Shown here in pieces: positions 52,166-62,410 of a DNA stretch of 64,000 bases. The position numbers were made by a program, and so were the translations under genes. Source of the DNA: Bradyrhizobium sp. Ec3.3 (GTDB lineage: Bacteria > Pseudomonadota > Alphaproteobacteria > Rhizobiales > Xanthobacteraceae); NCBI RefSeq assembly GCF_000472925.1, contig NZ_KI421479.1:188324-252323 (forward strand), written 5' to 3'. How positions within the stretch are numbered: the stretch's first letter is position 1; the number at the start of each line of letters is the position of its first letter. Below the pieces are notes generated by a model, which had not been told where the DNA came from, ran no database searches, and was given only the letters and a program-made list of their open reading frames with translations.

Positions 52166-52266
52166 GTCATTCCCCGCGAAAGCGGGGAATCCAGTACGCC
52201 GCGGCTTCTCCGTGCCTCTCGCTGTCTCTGGAATACTGGATCGCCCGGTCAAGCCGGGCGATGACG
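52166..52266. repeat. Intergenic palindromic repeats, family B
   Basis: GTCATTCCCCGCGAAAGCGG GGAATCC forms a perfect hairpin (TTCCCCGC-GAAA-GCGGGGAA at 52170-52189). It is followed by a second one (CGCCCGG-TCAAG-CCGGGCG) ending at 52260, then ATGACGA. It lies between convergent genes and may work as a transcription terminator. Confidence 0.65.
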
Positions 52267-52288
52267 ACTGAGTTTGTTGCGGGCGCCG

Positions 52289-54010
52289 TCACTTCTCCGC
52301 CAGATAAACCTCGCCCAGCAGCGACGAGTTCGACCACGGCACCTGCTTGTTCTTGGTGGACGAGACGACCTCAGCACGCACGCGCGTCAGCATCTGCTGC
52401 ACCTCGAGCCCCGGCGTGCCGATATGGCGGGAGAGGGCGGACGAGAAAGGCGAGTTGGCGCCTTCGCCGTCGAGGGCAACCTGGCCCGGCGCCGTGGCGA
52501 ATGCGATCAGCGTGCCGGCCCCTAAGGTCGCGCCGGCGCCGAGACTCGCCGGCGCTGCGAGACCCGAGGCGCCCTCGATGCCGCGATTGGCACCGGCGGC
52601 AGCGACCTGCGGCGCCATCGGGTTGTTGCGGCAGGCATCGAAGATCAGGATGTTGGTGCGGACCTGATCGTCGAGGCCGGCCATGATCGTGTCCGTGTCG
52701 ATCATCGCCTCCGTCATGTTGGCGCCTGCCTTGAGTTCGACGTCGATCGGGATGAGATAGTTGCGGCCGTCGATCTGCACACCGTGGCCGGCGTAGTAGA
52801 CCACCGCGACCTGCGCCCGCGCCGCATCGCGCAGGAAGTCGCGCGTCATCTTCTGCATCGTCGCGCGGTCGAGGTCGATGCCCTCCGACACCGTGAAGCC
52901 GATGTCACGCAGGCTCTTCGCGACTGCGCGCGCATCGTTGGGCGGATTAGGCAGCGCCTTGACGTGGGCATAGGCGCCGTTGCCGATGATCAGCGCCATG
53001 CGCTTGCCGCGGCCTGCCGGAGCGGGCAAGGGCGAAGGCGCCGTGCTCGCCTGCTGCTGCCCTGAAGGCGCCGTCGTCTGCTGCGCGGTCGAGGTCGGCG
53101 CATCGCGCGGCGTCGGCACGGTTGTGTCTGATAGCAGGGACAGTCGCACCTTGGCTGTCGCCTGGTTGGACTTGCTGCCGGCGTCCGACGCCGTGACGCC
53201 GAGCGCGCCCTTGTAGTCCTCCTCGGCGTGCGCGTAATCGCCCTTGGCCTCGTAGGCGAGCCCGCGAAACGTATAGGCCGAGATCAGCACGCTGTTCGGC
53301 GGCGTCATGATGTTGACCGGCGGCTTGTCCTTGGCGAGTCGGATCGCCTCCGTGCCGTCGGCGATGGCGCGATCGAACTCGCCCTTGGCGCGCCAGATCG
53401 TGGTCCGGTGCACCAAAGGCTGCGACAGGCTGGGGTCGAGCCTGATCGCCTGGTTGATGTCGGCGAGCGCGCCGTCGAGCTCGCCGAGCGCCTTCTTACA
53501 GTTGCCGCGGTTTTGGTAGGAGAATGCCGATTTCGGATCGGCCTTGATCGCAGCATCAAAATCCGCGATCGCCTTAGCGTACTCCTTCTTGCCCTGATAG
53601 GCGTTGCCGCGGTTGTGGAAGATGATTCCGCTCGGCGGCCCAAGCTTCAGCGCATCGTCGAAATCGGCGATCGCGATGTCGTACTCGCCTTTGTCGAAAT
53701 AGGCGGAGCCACGCAGGTTGTAGACCGCCTGGCTCGGCTCCAGGCGGATCGCTTCGGTCGCATCCGCGATGACCTTCGCGTAGTCGCCCTTCTTGTTCCA
53801 GCCCACCGCGCGCCAGAAATAGACGGTGGCGAGCTGTCCGCCCTTGAACACCTTCAGCGCGATGATCTTGTTGCAGGCGTCGATCTGCTGGTCGGCCGGC
53901 GTGGTGTCGGTGGTGCAGAGCGGACCGAGCTGCGCGCGGCTTTGCGCGAAGGAGGGGGCGGACCAGGCGGAGGCAAAGAGCAGGCAGAACGCGACGAGCA
54001 AACGACGCAT
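52289..54010 (-). CDS. Exported TPR-caspase (peptidase C14 family) protein
   Basis: A 573-residue protein. A signal peptide ends at about residue 22 (SAPSFAQ). Tetratricopeptide-like repeats span about 60-290 (DYAKVIADATEAIRLEPSQAVYNLRG, EYDIAIADFDDALKLGP, EYAKAIADFDAAIKADPKSAF and others), followed by a Pro/Ser/Thr/Gln-rich linker (295-335). The caspase-like domain starts GKRMALIIGNGAYAHVKALPNPPNDARAVA, with the catalytic H409 (VVYYAGHG) and C460 (ILIFDACRNNP). Both dyad residues are present, so it may be an active cysteine protease outside the cytoplasm. Its substrate is unknown. The next gene upstream on the strand encodes another exported TPR protease-like protein. Confidence 0.88.
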   Translation of the reverse strand: MRRLLVAFCLLFASAWSAPSFAQSRAQLGPLCTTDTTPADQQIDACNKIIALKVFKGGQLATVYFWRAVGWNKKGDYAKVIADATEAIRLEPSQAVYNLRGSAYFDKGEYDIAIADFDDALKLGPPSGIIFHNRGNAYQGKKEYAKAIADFDAAIKADPKSAFSYQNRGNCKKALGELDGALADINQAIRLDPSLSQPLVHRTTIWRAKGEFDRAIADGTEAIRLAKDKPPVNIMTPPNSVLISAYTFRGLAYEAKGDYAHAEEDYKGALGVTASDAGSKSNQATAKVRLSLLSDTTVPTPRDAPTSTAQQTTAPSGQQQASTAPSPLPAPAGRGKRMALIIGNGAYAHVKALPNPPNDARAVAKSLRDIGFTVSEGIDLDRATMQKMTRDFLRDAARAQVAVVYYAGHGVQIDGRNYLIPIDVELKAGANMTEAMIDTDTIMAGLDDQVRTNILIFDACRNNPMAPQVAAAGANRGIEGASGLAAPASLGAGATLGAGTLIAFATAPGQVALDGEGANSPFSSALSRHIGTPGLEVQQMLTRVRAEVVSSTKNKQVPWSNSSLLGEVYLAEK

Positions 54011-54104
54011 GAAGGCCTCGGGAATGCGGAAATGAAATGGATCGTCCGTGTGTTTGTCGCCACCGTGGGACGGGCGGTTCAGTCCGGGTGCCGCGCCGCA
54101 GGCC

Positions 54105-55193
54105 TTACCTCTTCGGCTGGCGGGTGCGGACCTCGATGAAGCCGCCGGCCATCTGCACGTCGAACCGAGACAGGAAGCTCATGCCGAGCAGGCCGTCGAT
54201 GCCGGGGCCATAGCTCTTGTCGTCCACGTTCTGGATCGCGATCGGGACGTTGCTTGCCTCCAGCTTGCCGAGCGCGATCTTGTCGGCCCTGGCGAGCCTG
54301 GCTTTGGTTTGCCCATTGGCCGTCACGAGAGTGATCTCGCTGGAGCCGGCATCGGGGATTTTGGCCCGGCCGGCGAAGGCGGATTTCACGGACACATAGC
54401 TGGCACCGGTGTCGAGGATGAACATGCCTGACACGCCGTTGATCTGGGCCTTGACGGTGAGAACGTTCTTCTGGCCGTGGAGCGGAAAGGTTTCCTTTCG
54501 AAGCGCGGTTGATGCGATACAGTTTCCCTGGCTTTCGTAGTCGGCGATGATCTTTCGGGTCTGGCTCGTATCGCGATTCATCGGATCGAGCGCAATCCAC
54601 ATATTGATCGGCGCAGTCGCTTCGCAGAACTGCTTGAGCGCCGCATAGGCACCGGCCATGCGCAGAAAGACACGGCTCGATATCGTTTTCTTGTCCGCAC
54701 CATAGAGCTCGATCGCATCCGAGTAATCGGCAAGCGCGCGGTGGTAGTCGCCGACGCCCTCCAGCGCAACGCCTCGCAGATAGTGCGCCTCGCGATTTGA
54801 TGGCGCGCGCCGCATGAATTCGTCGGCGACCTCGACCGCTTTCGGATAGTCGGTCAGCTTCAGATAGATGTCGATCGACCGGTGCAGAGCGGTCAGCGGT
54901 GCACCGCAGTTCTTGACGAACTTATAAAGCCCATCGGCGGCCTGTCGCCGGTAGCCGAGCTTATCCAGCATCAGTGCGAGATCGGCGATGCTCTTCTGGT
55001 CGCACGGCTCACGCTTGAGCTCTTCCAGACGCAGCCAGACATAGGGATCGCGCGCGGCCTGGACCGGCAGGGACCCGATGCGTTCATAGACCGTTGCAAA
55101 CACCTCGTCGGGATTCTCGTCCAGATAGCCTGCGCGCGCGCTGGCCAATAGTGCCGCAAAAAGACACGCGGCCAGCCAAAACGACCTGAACAT
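54105..55193 (-). CDS. Exported TPR protein with retropepsin-like aspartic protease domain
   Basis: A 362-residue protein. The start ATG 55193 is chosen because MFRSFWLAACLFAALLASARA forms a signal peptide and GGGGTGG lies just before it. TPR-like helices occupy about 60-210 (DYPKAVEVADEFMRRAPSNREAHYLRG, DYHRALADYSDAIELYG). The C-terminal 125 residues are a retropepsin-like domain with the active-site triad D261-T-G (MFILDTGASYVSV) and the hydrophobic GIDGLLGMSFLSRFDVQ flap-end motif. One such domain needs a dimer for activity. Six or so cysteines suggest a periplasmic protein. It may be cotranscribed with the caspase-like gene 94 bases downstream. Confidence 0.88.
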   Translation of the reverse strand: MFRSFWLAACLFAALLASARAGYLDENPDEVFATVYERIGSLPVQAARDPYVWLRLEELKREPCDQKSIADLALMLDKLGYRRQAADGLYKFVKNCGAPLTALHRSIDIYLKLTDYPKAVEVADEFMRRAPSNREAHYLRGVALEGVGDYHRALADYSDAIELYGADKKTISSRVFLRMAGAYAALKQFCEATAPINMWIALDPMNRDTSQTRKIIADYESQGNCIASTALRKETFPLHGQKNVLTVKAQINGVSGMFILDTGASYVSVKSAFAGRAKIPDAGSSEITLVTANGQTKARLARADKIALGKLEASNVPIAIQNVDDKSYGPGIDGLLGMSFLSRFDVQMAGGFIEVRTRQPKR

Positions 55194-55378
55194 ATCCACC
55201 CCGAACATCCCCGTACGTTACGTATACTGGGAAGTGTGCGCGCTGCCAAACGCACGACAGGGATGTTTGGGGGCGACCTCGCGGGGCCGGCCGTATGAAG
55301 CTCAGAAGCGGGCGGGAAGCCCCTCATTCGGAAGTGGAGCAATTCCAGAGGGTATTCCCTGAGTGGGCAGAATTTGCT

Positions 55379-56776
55379 ATGCGATCGGACCCAACATCGC
55401 TGCCCACCACCGTCCCACCCATGAAGAACGACGAAATCCTCAGCCAGATCACCGAGTTCTGCCGCAAGGCGGACATGGCGGAATCGACCTTTGGCCGGCG
55501 CGCGGTGAACGATGGGAAGCTGGTGCAGCGCCTGCGCGAGGGGAAGCGCATCACCATCGACACGCTCGAGCGGATCCAGGCCTATATGGCCGCATCGATG
55601 ACCGGGGGCCTGCCACCGCCGCGAGGGCTTCAGGTGCCGCCGGAGAAGCGCGATCCGCGCGGTAATTTCCGCTTCTTCGAGAACCGGCAGAAATACCTGC
55701 TGTTCGTCCATACCTGCAGCGAGAAGCGCGTGGTCGCCGAGCGCGTGGCGCTCGAGCTCACCAGCATCCATCCGCGCCCGCCGGCCCTGCGCATATTCGA
55801 CGCGGGCGTCGGCGACGGCACTGTGCTGGCGCGGGTCCTGCGCGCCACGCACCAGCGCTTTCCGCACATGCCGTTCTATGTCGCCGGCAAGGAGCTCAGT
55901 CTCGAGGACCTGCGCCTGACGCTGGAGAAGGTGCCGGACCGCATTTTCGAGCATCCGGCGTCGGTTTTCGTCTTTACCAACATGTTCTACTCGGAGGCGC
56001 CCTGGCTGACGCCGGCATCGCCCGCCGCGGCGGCCGCCGCCGTCTGGCACGAGGTTCCGCTGCGGGGCGCTTCCTCGGGAGAGTTCGAACAGCAGATCGC
56101 CGAGCTGAGGCCGTTCCTGGAGCAGAACTGGCGCGCCGCGATCAGCCCGCGCACGGCCATGCCGCTCTACGAGCGGCCCGTCGTCCTCGTGCTGTATCGC
56201 GAAGATCACAGATTCCTGCTGGATTCGACCATTCCGCGGCCGGGCCAGACCGAGGCCAATTTCGACCTCGTTATTGCATCCCAGCCATACCGCGCCCTGT
56301 CCTCGGTTAATTTTCGGGCAAAGCGGATCATTGCACCTCTGGCGCGGGCATTGCGACCGGGGGGGCGCCTGATCGGAATTCACTCTCATGGTCACGATCC
56401 CGGCATGGAAATGATCCAGGCGATCTGGCCTGGAGAAAATCCTTTCGCGGTGAGCCGTCATGAGCTATTGCGCGCTGTTAGGTATGAGCTCGGATCGTTG
56501 GGCCGCGACCTTAATTTTAATGCTTATGCTGATAACCGCTCGATCTTCAGGTATGATATGGAAGCGCTGCCCAACGAGGTGACCGGGACCATCGGAACCT
56601 CGACAGCCTTTGCAGCGTGGAATGCGGCGGTGTATGTCGCTCAGATTGAGGACGACCGATTGACAGAAATGACTCAAAACGGCCGCACTCTGGATGCCGC
56701 CAGGGACGTGCTGCGCAAACACAACGGGCTCTGGTTTTACGACGAATCCTACGTCATCTCGCGCCGGCGTGACTGA
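55379..56776 (+). CDS. Helix-turn-helix-like plus methyltransferase-fold protein of unknown function
   Basis: About 465 residues. Residues 28-70 (FCRKADMAESTFGRRAVNDGK, then LVQRLREGKRITIDTLERIQAYM) look like a small DNA-binding helix-turn-helix domain. From about 100 follows a methyltransferase-like fold with a SAM-binding motif I (RIFDAGVGDGTVLARVL, 138-154), a long insert and LARALRPGGRLIGIHSHGHDPG. The start is uncertain: ATG 55379 is taken, with 55295 and 55421 as alternatives, none with a strong ribosome binding site. It lies 60 bases before metK with ahcY behind, so a role in sensing or using S-adenosylmethionine is possible. The C-terminal half shows no specific substrate motif. Confidence 0.65.
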   Translation: MRSDPTSLPTTVPPMKNDEILSQITEFCRKADMAESTFGRRAVNDGKLVQRLREGKRITIDTLERIQAYMAASMTGGLPPPRGLQVPPEKRDPRGNFRFFENRQKYLLFVHTCSEKRVVAERVALELTSIHPRPPALRIFDAGVGDGTVLARVLRATHQRFPHMPFYVAGKELSLEDLRLTLEKVPDRIFEHPASVFVFTNMFYSEAPWLTPASPAAAAAAVWHEVPLRGASSGEFEQQIAELRPFLEQNWRAAISPRTAMPLYERPVVLVLYREDHRFLLDSTIPRPGQTEANFDLVIASQPYRALSSVNFRAKRIIAPLARALRPGGRLIGIHSHGHDPGMEMIQAIWPGENPFAVSRHELLRAVRYELGSLGRDLNFNAYADNRSIFRYDMEALPNEVTGTIGTSTAFAAWNAAVYVAQIEDDRLTEMTQNGRTLDAARDVLRKHNGLWFYDESYVISRRRD

Positions 56777-56836
56777 CATAATCCAAAAGTAAACATCGCA
56801 AACGACCGCCCAACGGGGCGGGACAAGGGGTTACTG

Positions 56837-58033
<1,197 letters not shown>

Positions 58034-58040
58034 TCAATTC

Positions 58041-58131
58041 CGTCATTCCGGGGCGCCGCGCCAGCGGCGAACCCGGAATCTCGAACCTCTGGATTCCGGG
58101 TTCGCGCGTTTCACGAGCGCCCCGGAACGAC
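58041..58131. repeat. Intergenic palindromic repeat, family A
   Basis: GTCATTCCGGGGCGCCGCGC at the left pairs with GAGCGCCCCGGAACGAC at the right. ACCCGGAATCTCGA and GGATTCCGGGTTCG form an inner inverted pair. It lies between metK and ahcY. Confidence 0.7.
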
Positions 58132-58156
58132 TTTTTCAAACAACAGGAAGCTCGAC

Positions 58157-59578
58157 ATGAACGCGAAGCCCGGCTTCACCGATTACATCGTCAAGGACAT
58201 TTCGTTGGCCGATTTCGGCCGCAAGGAGATCTCGCTCGCCGAGACCGAGATGCCCGGCCTGATGGCCACCCGTGAAGAGTTTGGCCCGAAGCAGCCGCTG
58301 AAGGGCGCGCGCATCGCCGGCTCGTTGCACATGACGATCCAGACCGCGGTGCTAATCGAGACGCTCGCAGCCCTCGGTGCCGACATCCGCTGGGTCTCCT
58401 GCAACATCTACTCGACGCAGGATCACGCGGCCGCCGCGATCGCCGCGGCCGGCATTCCCGTCTTCGCCGTGAAGGGCGAGACGCTGACCGAATACTGGGA
58501 CTACACCGCAAAGCTGTTCGACTGGCATGGCGGCGGTACGCCGAACATGATCCTCGATGACGGCGGCGACGCGACCATGCTGGTGCATGCCGGCGTCCGC
58601 GCCGAGAAGGGCGACACCGCCTTCCTCGATAAGCCTGCTTCCGAGGAAGAGGAAATCTTCTACGCCTTGATCAAGCGCCTCCTGAAGGAGAAGCCCAAGG
58701 GTTACTTTGGCGAGATCGCCAAGAACATCAAGGGCGTCTCGGAAGAGACTACCACGGGCGTGCATCGCCTCTACGAGATGGCCAACAAGGGCACGCTGCT
58801 GTTCCCCGCCATCAACGTCAACGACAGCGTCACCAAGTCGAAGTTCGACAACCTCTATGGTTGCCGTGAATCGCTGGTCGACGGCATTCGCCGGGGCACC
58901 GACGTGATGATGTCGGGCAAGCTCGCGATGGTCGCGGGCTTCGGCGACGTCGGCAAGGGTTCGGCGGCGTCGCTGCGCCAGGCCGGCTGCCGCGTCATGG
59001 TGTCGGAGGTCGACCCGATCTGCGCGCTGCAGGCGATGATGGAAGGCTATGAGGTCGTGACGATGGAAGACGCCGCGCCGCGCGCCGATATCTTCGTCAC
59101 CGCCACCGGCAACAAGGACATCATCACCATCGAGCACATGCGCGCGATGAAGGATCGCGCCATCGTGTGCAACATCGGCCATTTCGACAACGAGATCCAG
59201 ATCGCGGCTCTGCGCAATCTGAAGTGGACCAACATCAAGCCGCAGGTCGACGAGATCGAATTCCCCGACAAGCATCGCATCATCATGCTGTCGGAAGGCC
59301 GCCTCGTGAACCTCGGCAATGCGATGGGCCATCCGTCCTTCGTGATGTCGGCGTCGTTCACCAACCAGACGCTGGCGCAGATCGAGCTCTGGGCCAACAA
59401 CAAGAACGGCAAGTACGAGAAGAAGGTCTACGTGCTGCCGAAGTCGCTCGACGAGAAGGTCGCCCGCCTGCACCTCGCCAAGCTCGGCGCCAAGCTGACC
59501 GAGTTGCGCAAGGACCAGGCCGACTATATCGGCGTCAAGCAGGAAGGTCCGTACAAGTCGGACCACTATCGGTACTGA
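58157..59578 (+). CDS. ahcY: S-adenosylhomocysteine hydrolase (adenosylhomocysteinase)
   Basis: A 473-residue NAD-dependent enzyme splitting S-adenosylhomocysteine into homocysteine and adenosine. The NAD-binding motif is VAGFGDVGKGSAASLRQAG, the substrate region has WVSCNIYSTQDHAAAAIA and LTEYWDYTAKLFDW, and it ends with the typical GPYKSDHYRY. An insert (about 180-215, EEEEIFYALIKRLLKEKPKG) marks the bacterial long form. It completes the SAM cycle with metK. A strong terminator follows at 59601. Confidence 0.97.
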   Translation: MNAKPGFTDYIVKDISLADFGRKEISLAETEMPGLMATREEFGPKQPLKGARIAGSLHMTIQTAVLIETLAALGADIRWVSCNIYSTQDHAAAAIAAAGIPVFAVKGETLTEYWDYTAKLFDWHGGGTPNMILDDGGDATMLVHAGVRAEKGDTAFLDKPASEEEEIFYALIKRLLKEKPKGYFGEIAKNIKGVSEETTTGVHRLYEMANKGTLLFPAINVNDSVTKSKFDNLYGCRESLVDGIRRGTDVMMSGKLAMVAGFGDVGKGSAASLRQAGCRVMVSEVDPICALQAMMEGYEVVTMEDAAPRADIFVTATGNKDIITIEHMRAMKDRAIVCNIGHFDNEIQIAALRNLKWTNIKPQVDEIEFPDKHRIIMLSEGRLVNLGNAMGHPSFVMSASFTNQTLAQIELWANNKNGKYEKKVYVLPKSLDEKVARLHLAKLGAKLTELRKDQADYIGVKQEGPYKSDHYRY

Positions 59579-59600
59579 TATCCACTCGTCTCAAACGTGC

Positions 59601-59630
59601 AAAAGCCCCGGAGCAATCCGGGGCTTTTTG
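59601..59630 (+). terminator. Rho-independent terminator after ahcY
   Basis: AAAAGCCCCGGA, loop GCAA, TCCGGGGCTTTT, then more T. This 12-bp stem with a T-rich tail is 22 bases downstream of the ahcY stop. Confidence 0.92.
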
Positions 59631-59728
59631 TTTTGCAGGCCGGAAACTACGGGGTTCTCCTCCCGGTTGTATCGGGGGCCGATTAGCGATTGACGCACGG
59701 TGGTGATGGTCGGACAATCCTCAGCGGC

Positions 59729-59736
59729 GGAGGAAA
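59729..59736 (+). promoter_or_regulatory. Ribosome binding site deciding the monooxygenase start
   Basis: GGAGGAAA lies just before the ATG at 59739. The in-frame start 39 bases earlier at 59700 has nothing similar. Confidence 0.6.
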
Positions 59737-59738
59737 CC

Positions 59739-61199
59739 ATGCAACAAGAACATTTCGACGTCCTCATCGTCGGCGCCGGCCTGTCCGGCATTGGCGCGGG
59801 CTATCATCTCAAGACGAAATGCCCGGGCAAGAGCTACGTCATCCTCGAGGGGCGCGACTGCATCGGCGGCACCTGGGATCTGTTCCGCTATCCCGGCATC
59901 CGCTCCGACAGCGACATGTTCACGCTCGGCTATTCCTTCAAGCCGTGGACCGATCCCAAGGCGATCGCCGACGGGCCGCAAATTCTCAACTACGTGCGCG
60001 AGACGGCATCCGAGAACGGCATCGACAAGAAGATCCGCTTCGGCCATCGCGTCAAGCGCGCGTCGTGCTCAACGCCTGATGCGCGCTGGACCGTCGAGGC
60101 CGAACGAACGACAGGCGAGGGCGCAGCCGAGATCGTACGCTTCACCTGCAATTTCCTGTTCATGTGCTCCGGCTACTACAAATACGAGGAAGGCTACACG
60201 CCGGAGTTCCAGGGTGCCGCGGATTTTCAAGGCCGCATCGTGCATCCGCAGAAGTGGACCGAGGACATCGACTACGCGGGAAGACGCGTCGTGGTGATCG
60301 GATCGGGCGCCACTGCCGTGACGCTGGTGCCGGAGCTTGCGAAGAAGGCCTCAGAGGTCGTCATGCTGCAGCGCTCGCCGACCTATGTCGTGTCGCGTCC
60401 TGCGCAGGATCCACTCGCCAACAAGCTGCGCCGCAACCTGCCGGCGACGCTCGCCTATCATATGATCCGCTGGCGCAACGTGATGTGGGGCATGTTCTTC
60501 TTCCAGCTCAGCCGGCGCCGGCCCGCCAAGGTGAAGGATCTGATCCTGAAGGGCGTGCAGATGGCGCTGGGGCCGGACTACGACGTCGCGACGCATTTCA
60601 CGCCGCGCTACAATCCCTGGGATCAGCGGCTGTGCCTGGTGCCCGACGGCGATCTCTTCACGGCGATCCGCGAGAAGCGTGCCTCCGTCGTCACCAACGA
60701 GATCGACACCTTCACGAAAGACGGAATTCGCCTCAAGGACGGCAGCGAGCTTGCCGCCGACATCATCGTCACCGCGACAGGGCTCGTGCTTCAGGTCGTC
60801 GGCGGACTCGAGATCAGTGTCGACGGCCGCGTGGTCGATTTTGCCAAAACGCTGACCTACAAGGGCATGATGTACGCCGACGTGCCGAACATGGCTTCCG
60901 CCTTCGGCTACACCAACGCGTCCTGGACGTTGAAATGCGATCTCACCTGCGAATATGTCTGCCGGCTCATCAACTACATGGACCGGCACAATTTCCGCCA
61001 GTGCGTGCCGCACAATGACGATTCGACGGTCACCGCCCAGCCCTCGCTCGATTTCACCTCCGGCTATGTGCAGCGCTCGATTGCGAAGATGCCGAAGCAG
61101 GGCTCCAAGCGGCCGTGGCGGCTGCATCAGAACTATGCGCTGGACATTGTCTCGCTGCGCTTCGGCAAGATCGACGACGGCGTGATGCAGTATTCGTAA
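59739..61199 (+). CDS. Flavin-containing monooxygenase (BVMO/FMO type)
   Basis: A 486-residue FAD/NADPH monooxygenase. The FAD motif is GAGLSG (12-17), the NADP motif GRRVVVIGSGATAVTL (181-196), and the fingerprint FQGRIVHPQKW (163-173) fits the FxGxxxHxxxW of Baeyer-Villiger enzymes, except that the usual next Pro is T174. RYPGIRSDSDMFTLGYSF is typical of the AlmA/EthA group. It may oxidise ketones, alkanes or sulfides. It starts after the ahcY terminator with its own good ribosome binding site and is likely monocistronic. Confidence 0.88.
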   Translation: MQQEHFDVLIVGAGLSGIGAGYHLKTKCPGKSYVILEGRDCIGGTWDLFRYPGIRSDSDMFTLGYSFKPWTDPKAIADGPQILNYVRETASENGIDKKIRFGHRVKRASCSTPDARWTVEAERTTGEGAAEIVRFTCNFLFMCSGYYKYEEGYTPEFQGAADFQGRIVHPQKWTEDIDYAGRRVVVIGSGATAVTLVPELAKKASEVVMLQRSPTYVVSRPAQDPLANKLRRNLPATLAYHMIRWRNVMWGMFFFQLSRRRPAKVKDLILKGVQMALGPDYDVATHFTPRYNPWDQRLCLVPDGDLFTAIREKRASVVTNEIDTFTKDGIRLKDGSELAADIIVTATGLVLQVVGGLEISVDGRVVDFAKTLTYKGMMYADVPNMASAFGYTNASWTLKCDLTCEYVCRLINYMDRHNFRQCVPHNDDSTVTAQPSLDFTSGYVQRSIAKMPKQGSKRPWRLHQNYALDIVSLRFGKIDDGVMQYS

Positions 61200-61221
61200 C
61201 GACCGCCCACGCCGCTCCAGA

Positions 61222-61458
61222 TCAGCCTGGTGGCGTCGCGCGACGGCGCCTGAATTCGAGGACAGGCAGACCGCCCCAGCCCCAATTGGCGGTATCGACC
61301 TCGTCGATCACGACAAAGGTCGAATCCAGCGGCTTGCCGAGGACATCGAGCAGCAATTGGCTCGAGCCCTTGATCAGCGCGGCTTTCTCCTCCGCGGTGA
61401 GCGACGCCGCGCCCGGCGTCGTTCCCTCGCGGGTCACTTGAATGGTGACGATTGGCAT
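61222..61458 (-). CDS. 4-oxalocrotonate tautomerase-family protein
   Basis: A 78-residue protein starting MPIVTIQVTREG, which leaves the catalytic N-terminal proline after Met removal, with R11 the likely substrate-binding arginine. The rest (SLTAEEKAALIKGSSQLLLDVLGKPLDSTFVVIDEVDTANWGWGG) matches the tautomerase fold. The ATG at 61458 has GGAGGG before it. It lies 19 bases after the SDR stop on the same strand, so the two may be cotranscribed. The substrate is unknown. Confidence 0.88.
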   Translation of the reverse strand: MPIVTIQVTREGTTPGAASLTAEEKAALIKGSSQLLLDVLGKPLDSTFVVIDEVDTANWGWGGLPVLEFRRRRATPPG

Positions 61459-61477
61459 GGTGAACCCTCCTGTCGGC

Positions 61478-62188
61478 TCAATGGCCGGCGCTCTGGCCGC
61501 CGTCGACATGCAGGATCTCGCCCGTCACGAAGCCCGCCCGCTCGAGATAGAGCACCGCGTCGACGATGTCGGCCATCTCGCCCATGTGGCCGATGGGGTG
61601 CAGCGTGCCGTACTGGGCATGCGTTTCGACCGGATGCATCGGCGACTTGATGATGCCGGGCGAAACCGCGTTCACGCGAATGCCGCGCTTGGCATATTCG
61701 ATTGCCAGCGACTTCGTCGCGGCCGCTAGCCCGCCCTTGCTTAGCGATGCCAGCACTGATGGCACGTTCGAATTGGCCTGATCGACCAGGCTGGTCGTGA
61801 TCTGGACGACGTGGCCCGAGCCCTGCTTTTCCATCTCGGCGATAGCGAGCTGCGTGATGCGGAAGAAGCCCGCGACGTTGATGCCCATGACCGTCGCATA
61901 GTCCTCGGCCGTGTACTGCGTGAACGGCTTGGCGACGAAGATGCCGGCATTGTTGACCAGCGTGTCGACACGGCCGAACCGGGCGACGGCCTGAGACACT
62001 ACGCGCTCGGCGGTGCTGGGGTCGGCGATGTCGCCGGCGACAGCAAGGATGCCATCATCGGCGGAAGGTTTGATGGAGCGGGCCGTTGCGACGACCCGAT
62101 AATTGCGGTCGCGGTAGGCTTGGACGAGGGCGGCGCCGATGCCCTGCGATGCACCGGTGATGATAGCGACTTTCTGCTCGATACCCAT
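61478..62188 (-). CDS. Short-chain dehydrogenase/reductase family protein lacking the catalytic Tyr
   Basis: A 236-residue SDR with the TGASQGIG cofactor motif (11-18) and NNAG (79-82). The YxxxK active site is altered: by alignment with SKGGL the Tyr position is A147, with K151 kept (SVLASLSK). GHVVQITTSLVDQANSN holds a possible Ser. It is divergent from the LysR gene, so it is probably regulated by it. It may be non-catalytic, or use a shifted residue. Confidence 0.85.
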   Translation of the reverse strand: MGIEQKVAIITGASQGIGAALVQAYRDRNYRVVATARSIKPSADDGILAVAGDIADPSTAERVVSQAVARFGRVDTLVNNAGIFVAKPFTQYTAEDYATVMGINVAGFFRITQLAIAEMEKQGSGHVVQITTSLVDQANSNVPSVLASLSKGGLAAATKSLAIEYAKRGIRVNAVSPGIIKSPMHPVETHAQYGTLHPIGHMGEMADIVDAVLYLERAGFVTGEILHVDGGQSAGH

Positions 62189-62410
62189 GTTGGGCTCCTG
62201 TTACCGATTTATGGGAGTGATCCTGTGCCGGTCGCCTGCGACTGGCTTGCCCGCTGAGGTACGCCGCGGCGGCTTGGTTGCGAATACGCGCTGTCCGGCA
62301 GACACTCTTTCGCGGCGCGATCGAATGGCGGGCCAGCGGTTGCGGCGGTTGTCGTGTCGCGCGTGAGCGCCTAGCTTGCGGTCGGACTTTGCTGGGGCGA
62401 CGGAAAGCGC

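Noticed and set aside
56777..56836. Possible SAM riboswitch before metK
   Set aside because: Only 60 bases with a single short GC hairpin. No SAM-II, SAM/SAH or other known aptamer pattern is visible.
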